Below, piece after piece: positions 58,101 to 64,000 of a DNA stretch of 64,000 nucleotides (positions are counted from its first letter, which is position 1; each line of letters starts with the position of its first letter). Both the position numbers and the translations under genes were made by a program. The DNA lies in NCBI GenBank assembly GCA_907165275.2, contig OU015663.1:7266501-7330500 (forward strand). Direction: 5' to 3'. Source of the DNA: Zygaena filipendulae. Lineage: Eukaryota; Arthropoda; Insecta; Lepidoptera; Zygaenidae. The notes below the pieces were generated by a model, which saw nothing but the letters and a program-made list of their open reading frames with translations, had not been told where the DNA came from and did not search any database.

Positions 58101-60934
58101 TCTGGCATTAAATACAATGCATAATTACTTACAGATTCTTTACTGGAACTTTTGGAAGTAACTCGATACAGTTCAACCTTAATTTCGCTTTTGGATATTG
58201 AAATTATATGTCTGTCAGTGTCAAATGACCCTTTCAATACGAGTGACATTTGTATCACAGATTAATAAGGCGTAATTTTGACCTAGTGACGTCATTCCGC
58301 GTTTCGGTGGTAAAGTCTAAAGTATGAATTTTGAAACGCTCTATTTAAATAATTTATGGATATATTTTTTTTCTTTTTCTTGCTTTGCTTAAATAGGCCT
58401 TCCCATGGGAATCCCAGGATAAAAATCGATTGAACGATTATAAAAAAAATCGATTATTAATCGATTATTCTTAAAAATAAAATCAGTTATTAAAATCGAT
58501 TTTTTAAAAATAATAATCGATTTTTAATCGATTATTAAAAAAATCGATTATTTTTTCACATCCCTACATTATACTCGTAAGTCGTAACCAGACGCCGAGT
58601 TGCGTGCGCGCGAATAACTTATGTCTGCTGTTACATCAGCTGTGCCTACGAACAACACGGTCTACCAGTTCATTGCCATAATGTTGCATCTGTTTATACC
58701 TATTCAAATTGTGCAACAAATTACAACGTTGCAACTTTTAACTCTCAAATCTTGATCTTATTTATTACTAGCTGTCCCGCCCGGTTTCACCCACAATAAT
58801 TTCGCAGTTCTCGCAGGAATCCCATATTACAATATAGCCTATGTTACTCAGGGATAATGTAGCTTTCTAATGGTGAAAGAATTTCTGAAATCGTCCTGTA
58901 GTTTTTGAGTTAAATCATAACAAACAAACAAACAAAAAATCTTTCTTCTGTACAATATTAGTATAGACTACCTACCACTTGTGGTCTTTACCGAGTACCT
59001 ACCACTACTTACTTACCTACCGATGTGATTAAAAAAAATCTTGTCATTCGATCTAGGCAATTATGCAATTGTTTTTTTAACGACCATGAACTAACCAATT
59101 TTTCTTCATTCATCAAAGTACCTAGTATCTACCAATCTATGAATCTAACAAAGGAAAGCTAAGAACACATTACACAAGGTTTTTTATTTCTTTTATTTTC
59201 TCATGACTTGGGCGGTAGGTACACACCTTACATGCTTTAACGTGTTTGGGTACCTATATGACCTATATGACCTTAAAAAGTTTTCCGTAGAGGCGTGGAG
59301 TCGTAGATCTTTAGTTGACCGAAAATGAAAAATAAACTCTTTAGTGAGCAATGATTTTAAAATAACTAAGTACTTATTCATTGATAAATTGTTAATCATC
59401 TCAATTCATCTTTGGTATTGCTACCGTAAACTCAGACTTGATGAATTCAAGTGTAAGGTAGGTACCTACAGGATTGGCACAAAATACTACCACAATAGGT
59501 GTTGTATTACCTAATACTGTGGTTAAAAGTATTTTGCGCGAATCGCATACTTACACTTTTTGTAATTCATATAACTGTTTCAGGTACCTATGTAAAGCAA
59601 AAAGTTTATTTAATCAGAATGCTGGAACGTCGATTTTACAACACACAACACTAACAGTGTAAATTCACAACAATAGTGGTGATTCTACATATCTATTTGT
59701 CACTATTATTACTTACCAATGTATGTACTATCAATCATATTATAAGTAGGTATGTTTTAAAGGAATTAAATTCGAATCTTAACAAAAAAACATATTGTAC
59801 TTAGATCGCAAAAAAATGCGTAGGTACCAACCTACCTACCTAGTACCTAGTTACGATTAGAAAATACAGGTGTAGGGTTAAAAAATAGACGTATTGAAAC
59901 CCTGCTTACATATTCAAATCATGCTTATATGTAACTAATAGAAAACAATAAAATCACAGAGCAAAACTTAGGTATATAAAAATACAATTTCACGCTATCG
60001 CGATCGGTGCGCTAGCGGCGATAGAAAAAAGGGCTTAGGAAATACATAATGAATAAATCAGTCAGCGCATCGCGCACCCTCAAATCTTCGTAGGTTGTTA
60101 GGTAGGTACCCACGCTAAATTTTTTTTGTTATTTGAGACGAGGGAGTCATTCGACTCCTACTGAACATCCCGCCTTTAATGCGTGCCTCGTTTAACCTAA
60201 CCTACACAGTACCTACACTCTCTAGAAACCGGTCGAACCATCACATACGCTATACGTAGGTTTAATACAGATTACCTACAGAGATACAAATTAAAAAAGA
60301 ATCAGATATCACTTTACTGATTATACATATTTTAACGTATAGGCTATAGATACCTAAGTGACAAACAGAATCGACCGGCGACCCCAATAACTTAAAACCA
60401 AAGGCGCGGATCTAGCCCCTTAAAAGGTTGTGGACACGTCGACCAGAAAATCGGCCAATTAGTGTTCGGGACTACAGACTCACTTATTTTATCAACGCCT
60501 TGCATTTCGATAGTGATTAATGACCCTTTTAAAAGCGTATACAGCGTTCAAATCACGCACGGTTCAATTAGGGTTGTGGGCATGCCCACCGTGCCCATAG
60601 GCTGGATCCGGGCTTTATTTAGGTACCTATAGGTATCATATGGGTTTGTATGTACTCACTTTCGGATTTGGATGATGACTTCGATTTTTGCGAGGCAGCT
60701 TTCGTGTTCTGTAAGGGTAGAAGCTGGAAGAAGGGCAGCGGCGCCGGCGTCGTAGTGGTAGCGGGCCGCGTGGTGGTCGTCGTCGTGGTGGTACTGGTGG
60801 TGGTGGTACTGGGGGTGGTTGTAGTGGTGCTTGTAGTGGTTGTTGTGCTTGTGCTTGTACTGCTTGGCGTGCTCGTGCTTGTACTACTGCTACTCAACTC
60901 GACTACGCTACTCTGGTTCTGCTGGCTCGCAGTT
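49171..60934 (-). CDS. Mucin-like protein with three WAP-type modules, five exons visible (5' partial)
   Basis: Exons on the minus strand: 60660-60934, 57281-57469, 55224-55412, 49768-49946, and a last exon 49171-49233. Phases agree at each junction. Exon 1 (first visible) is a Ser/Thr-rich segment (long Thr runs, then PATTTTPAPLPFFQLLPLQ) typical of O-glycosylated mucin domains. Each of the next three exons encodes a six-cysteine module of the pattern C-x(12-15)-C-x5-C-x(4-8)-CC-x(3-6)-C: FPIPCEKTSQC...VCCEGRC; VQQCSSDADCWPRLCCPDGG; PQRCSSSVDCFPNLCCAEGG. This resembles whey acidic protein (WAP) four-disulfide cores lacking two cysteines. WAP proteins are secreted protease inhibitors or antimicrobial factors; which applies is unknown. 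The signal-peptide exon was not found and may lie outside the window. The last exon's acceptor is uncertain: three AG choices, and 49234-49235 keeps the frame LGQQLGLYDKRKPTQCSENL. Confidence 0.75.
50083..50210 (+). repeat. tRNA-derived SINE head
   Basis: ggatcggcgcagtaagtcac resembles the A-box side and gggttcgattcccaatgggg the B box. It lies in the last large intron of the WAP gene. Confidence 0.5.
51286..53209 (-). mobile_element. Pogo-type DNA transposon, 1.9 kb, TA target duplication
   Basis: The ends AGGTAAAACACCC and GGGTGTTTTACCT are perfect inverted repeats flanked by TA (51284-51285, 53210-53211). Subterminal repeats of tatcgacac/gtcgaagata type occur. Both transposase pieces are on the minus strand. 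Confidence 0.85.
51657..52534 (-). pseudogene. Pogo-like transposase split into two ORFs
   Basis: The N-terminal piece (52148-52534, 128 residues, MAPKKNCTPLQMAQVVQAVR) has a Psq-type helix-turn-helix (AAQKLGVPKITLHDKISGK) and the start of a CENPB-type second DNA-binding region (YLSTEEGVILDKWVLEMA). It stops at a TAA after HPVLSQRTA. The C-terminal piece (51657-52088, 143 residues) includes the DDE start IFNTDESAFYL and PPMVVFAYQRIP. It stops before the last catalytic Asp, near NMPTCSCLFI. From family knowledge, pogo/Tigger transposases need three acidic residues; at least one is missing here, so the element is not autonomous. Confidence 0.75.
53638..53892 (-). mobile_element. Helitron-like element carrying a short extra insertion
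   Basis: CTAG end at 53638-53641, hairpin cgcgcgggtttacccgcg. Its body matches 21630-21880 except for about 19 extra bases at 53820-53840 (gattaccttctctctggtt). Confidence 0.65.
54075..55212. repeat. Tandem duplication of a 0.55-0.6-kb repeat
   Basis: Copies at about 54075-54600 and 54601-55212 share the gagacggggtttggcgccc hairpin, tcggatagtcgcttgacact, ggccggctagctattcagcc, catcgcgctggctgtataga and the end tactttccgagtatgagtaa. The second copy contains about 80 extra bases after ggcgccaatag. A third, inverted relative is at 763-1069. Confidence 0.75.
56068..56893. repeat. Cluster of four short hairpins
   Basis: aactttattctatttcctta / taaggaaatagaataaagtt (56068-56134); ctcagacga...tcgtctgag (56145-56181); cttttgtacctac / gtaggtacaaaag (56300-56328); ttcatgatgtgaccggccat / atgatcggtcacatcatgaa (56828-56893). 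All lie in a WAP-gene intron. Confidence 0.65.
57496..58566. mobile_element. 1.07-kb hAT-type element, copy 2
   Basis: Same termini as copy 1 (TAGGGATGTGA/TCACATCCCTA), flanked by a perfect 8-bp repeat cattatac (57488-57495, 58567-58574). It differs from copy 1 by scattered substitutions and a local 9-base duplication (near 57735). It lies in a WAP-gene intron, 26 bases from the start of the next exon. Confidence 0.88.
58028..58258 (-). CDS. Exon-like ORF inside hAT copy 2
   Basis: Same reading as in copy 1 (SLVLKGSFDTDRHIISISK), with donor gtaagtaa after SSSKES. Conservation between copies may reflect recent duplication and not selection. Function unknown. Confidence 0.35.
   Translation of the reverse strand: MIQMSLVLKGSFDTDRHIISISKSEIKVELYRVTSKSSSKESVSNYALYLMPDVTRNKPCWVFKSDLVKILYFFSE
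58768..58967 (-). mobile_element. Helitron-like non-autonomous element
   Basis: CTAG end at 58768-58771, hairpin region ccggtttcacccaca (decayed), 5' end tacaatattagtataga at the right. Confidence 0.6.
58980..60650. other. Intron of the WAP gene, nothing recognised
   Basis: AT-rich with many ggtaggtacctacc runs, a common low-complexity feature of lepidopteran DNA. No exon or transposon end is supported. Confidence 0.4.
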
Positions 60935-60993
60935 CTACAACCGAAATGACGTGTCATTTGTATTGAAGATGTATCGTGTAAGCAATAAATATA

Positions 60994-61171
60994 TCCTATT
61001 ATAAATGTGAAAGTGTGGATGTTTGTCACTCAATCACGCAAAAACGGCTGAACGAATTTGGATGAAATTTGGCATGCACGTTGTCAGGACAAGTCCATAG
61101 GGTACTTTTTATCCCGCAATTCCCGCAGGAACTCCAAAATTACCGCGGGTGAAACCGCGGGGCACAGCTAG
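60994..61171 (+). mobile_element. Helitron-like non-autonomous element, intact
   Basis: Starts TCCTATTATAAATGTGAAAG, ends ccgcgggtgaaaccgcgg then ggcacagCTAG. It lies 60 bases upstream (gene sense) of the first visible WAP-gene exon. Confidence 0.7.
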
Positions 61172-61481
61172 TATAAGTACCTAGATAAAAAACTATTACA
61201 AACTAACTACTTATTATAAACTATTTTGATATGCCAGTTAAGAAGTAGGTTAAAATCGATTTCTAAGATTTTATTACCTAGATAGGTAGGTACATTATTG
61301 TTAGTTACAACAACAACAAGTAAAGCTAATATAAAAAAGCGTCGGTGCCAGCTAGCGAAAAACCCAAAGAACTTGGATTCTGAAAAACGGACTGTTAAGT
61401 GTTATCTACTTGTCAATTTGTACATATTTACATAATCATACGTAGGTATATCATGTCAGCGCGATATTGTGAACATCACCA

Positions 61482-61690
61482 TCCTTACTAATATGAATTA
61501 TAAATGCTAAAGTGAGTTTGATTGTTTGTTACGCTTTCACGCCTTAATACGGCTCAACAGATCATCATGAAATTTTGAAAGCACGTTGTCAGGGGTACAA
61601 AGGACATTTTAGGGTATTTTCATCCCGGAATCCCTGCGGGAACTCCGAAATTACTGCGGTTGAAACCGCGGCCCGGAGAACATCAGCTAG
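61482..61690 (+). mobile_element. Helitron-like non-autonomous element
   Basis: Starts TCCTTACTAATATGAATTAT, ends ctgcggttgaaaccgcggcc then catcagCTAG. Confidence 0.65.
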
Positions 61691-61779
61691 TATATTCGTA
61701 TATTCTTTCTGTAATATAATTCATCCCGTATTACCTAAGTAACTAGGTACATGTAGAAGAATTTTGAGAAGTAGATGGT

Positions 61780-62045
61780 AGCAAGTACCTAGTCACCATG
61801 CTAGGTAGGTATCTACTTCTAAATCTAAAGGTCCCGGGTTGAGTAATCGGAATTTCCATTCATCTCTTTTTTTGTGGATATACCTAGTTCATTAAAAAAA
61901 GACCTATTGTTTTTAACTTAATATTATTCCATATTTGCTTGGTTTCCATGATAGATACTAGCTTAAGGCCTTATAGCCTAATGTAGGATCAAATAGATTA
62001 TTGAATTCAGAACTGTGAAATATGATTTTTATTATTATTAAGCAT
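61780..62045 (+). repeat. Degenerate SINE
   Basis: Head-like agtcaccatgctaggtaggt, B-box remnant ggtcccgggttgagtaatcg, body ccttatagcctaatgtagga and a tail ttattattatta. Confidence 0.45.
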
Positions 62046-62049
62046 AGTT

Positions 62050-63160
62050 ATACTAATAGATGCCAAAGTACCTACCTCTATCTCTTTTTACGCCATAACT
62101 ACCTAGGTAGGTAGGTATACCTGAGGTATACCTACTCAACCGATCATCATGAAAATTTGCATGTAACACGTTGTCAGGAGAAAAATGGGGGAAAAGGACA
62201 ACGTAGGTGACATAAAGCTGTTTTTATCCCGGAATCCCAGCAGGAACTTTGAAATGCGGACCTTGTCAGGGGATCAGAAAAGGACATAATATTATGGTAG
62301 GTAGGTACTTGCGCAATAACCCGCGATACACCACACTTTGTCTATTGAAATATCGACTTTATGTACTTTGCATACAATAAAAAATTCGATGTAATGTTCA
62401 AATAGCCGGAGATAATTGTGGTAGGTATCTGACAGTGAAAGAGAGGAGAGCTAAGCAATAAATAATAAAATTTATATGAATTGTCTTTGGCAATAGCAAC
62501 TCTATAGATTGGTACGATATACCTAGGTACCATATTTGCTATATTCGGATAACAAATAAACTGTTTCTAATATTAGCAGGTATAGGTACCCAGTTACTCG
62601 TATGATTGCAAATTGTAACTTAGGTACATTCAATTTATTGTATAGAATGTTATATACTTAGATAGTACGTATTATAAAATAAATGGGAAAGTGAGTTTAT
62701 TTTTTTATGTATGTTGTACGCTTTTACTCCTTAACGGTTCAGATCATCATAAAAATTAGGGGTACTTACAGAAAAAGAAATAAAAAGGTAGGGTAATATA
62801 ATTTATCCCGGCATTCCCACGGGAACTTCGAAATTTAAGCGGGTGAAACCGCATTAAATTTTGCTAAATTTTGCATACTCATTTTCAAGGGTACAGAAAA
62901 GGACATAGGGTAGGGCACGATGACAAATTTGGAAATCCCCTTTTATAATGCAGGTACACGTCTATTATTTCCGAAAAACTCATTATTTTAGCATTAAACT
63001 AAGTTTTAACGCAAATTATTGCATTTTATTTTGTCTAATTTTAATTGTGCGCGTTCAAACACTCGTGAGTTTCATGGCGTCCGCTTGTGACGTCACACCT
63101 AAGTTCACATAATTATTTTGCATACTCGATGAACCAAGTTTTAAAAATGAATTCAAAAGT
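62050..63160. other. Stretch with Helitron fragments only
   Basis: Decayed copies are near 62130-62270 (atcccggaatcccagcagga) and 62670-62855 (acgggaacttcgaaatttaa). No gene is supported. Confidence 0.4.
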
Positions 63161-63169
63161 TTACTAATG

Positions 63170-63590
63170 GTCTGTGATCCCTATCTGTAAAAACACATCA
63201 ATAGCAACACCTAATAAATTGTTTGTTTATGTTCCTAACAAGAAAAAAGTGAGAAATGAGTGGTTAAAGCTCGCAATGCGAGACCCAGCGTGTAGTTACA
63301 AATTCGAAATTTATTTGATAAAATTTATTTAGGTAGGTACCTATTGAGGTAAAAGTAATTTATTGAGGTTATGTTTTTGTTTGGTCAGTTGTCGTTCTCT
63401 ACTTTTTCTCCTTTCAGTTTAGCTGCCAAATGATATACATAGAAAATTATAAGCAGTATCATTTGATGGGGTCCGGTCGGTGTCACAAGTGCTTATTAAA
63501 CCAGGATGTACCTACCTATTCCCAAAAAATATGAATGCCATCCAGACAGAAAAACGCGAACATCTGACATCATAGAACGAACTTACCTAT
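63170..63590 (+). pseudogene. THAP-domain fragment, broken
   Basis: The first segment (about 63170-63300) reads VIPICKNTSIATPNKLFVYV then PNKKKVRNEWLKLAMRDPA, the N-terminal half of a THAP zinc finger; the first Cys position is Ser. After a possible intron (acceptor ctcctttcag at 63418), the second segment reads ENYKQYHLMGSGR and LLNQDVPTY. It then needs a frameshift near 63520 to continue KKYECHPDRKTRTSD. Unlike the 13272 fragment, both halves are recognisable, but the frame is broken. Likely a relic of a THAP-containing gene or P-like element. Confidence 0.45.
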
Positions 63591-63599
63591 ATGTAAGTA

Positions 63600-64000
63600 T
63601 GCCTACATACTTAAAAAAGGTTCATGGTAAATGCAACAGAAAGATTAATATTTTAATCATTATGTAGGTAATTAAAATGACAAAATAATGACGTTTCTGA
63701 TTTATTTCGATATTTTGACTTTTAATAAAATGTATATTTACATACCTAATTATACCTACAGTCCCATCTACTTATCCTTTTCTATTATATCACCAGAAAC
63801 ATTCTATTACCGTGTAAAGAAATATCTAAACATAAATAAGTAAATAAAATTGAAGTGCCTGTTTGTAATAGGTACTATTTCACTAAAAACAAAAGATTAA
63901 TAATAATATTGTGTAAACACGGAAGTTTTCACGTTTTGAAACTCAGATGAGCAAGTCTTTGTTTGATGCAAGTAACTCTCTCAATATCAGCAAATCAATT
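63600..64000. other. End of window, nothing recognised
   Basis: AT-rich sequence without exon-like ORFs or repeat ends. Confidence 0.4.

Noticed and set aside
60650..60949. Val-rich plus-strand ORF
   Set aside because: It is the reverse frame of the Thr-rich exon of the WAP/mucin gene; the minus frame has splice sites and continues into WAP modules.

Overview
The window is eukaryotic and almost certainly lepidopteran (moth or butterfly). It is AT-rich, its genes are split by GT-AG introns, and it is packed with short Helitron-like elements that carry the GC-rich 'ccgcggtttcacccgcgg' hairpin followed by a CTAG end. tRNA-derived SINEs with (TTA)n tails, fold-back MITEs and hAT and pogo DNA transposons are also present. 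Nothing looks bacterial, viral or CRISPR-like. All exon boundaries below were read by eye from splice sites, reading phase and protein family resemblance.

Layout. 413-2681 (+): last two exons of a gene resembling gamma-synergin/aftiphilin (clathrin adaptor accessory protein). 4111-8963 (-): complete seven-exon mitochondrial transcription factor B2 (mtTFB2). 9761-12782: a 3.0 kb hAT-type element with a perfect 8-bp target duplication. 13272-13892 (+): a small THAP-like fragment. 15877-29621 (+): complete nine-exon presenilin, the gamma-secretase catalytic subunit, with introns full of nested transposons. 33616-37671 (-): six-exon hemomucin/APMAP-like gene (strictosidine-synthase-like domain plus a decapeptide-repeat mucin-like tail). 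An intronless p24/TMED gene (35544-36290, +) lies inside one of its introns. 45834-48340 (+): ribosomal protein RpS29 (three exons). 49171-60934 (-): the 3' five exons of a secreted-type protein with a Thr/Ser-rich mucin-like segment and three WAP-like cysteine modules, one per exon. 63170-63590 (+): a broken THAP-domain fragment.

The genes look like ordinary independent neighbours, not one operational system. The accessory interest lies in the mobile DNA. Two almost identical 1.06-1.07 kb hAT elements carry a conserved exon-like ORF with a splice donor. A pogo transposon with a split transposase sits inside another repeat. A LINE tail sits inside a Helitron. A very short dispersed sequence appears once as a 27-nt insertion bounded by a perfect 8-bp direct repeat.

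The most striking protein observation is in presenilin: the tyrosine of the otherwise near-invariant catalytic Tyr-Asp motif is encoded as tryptophan (W273-D274), and the cytosolic loop has become GC-rich and Ala/Gly-rich.
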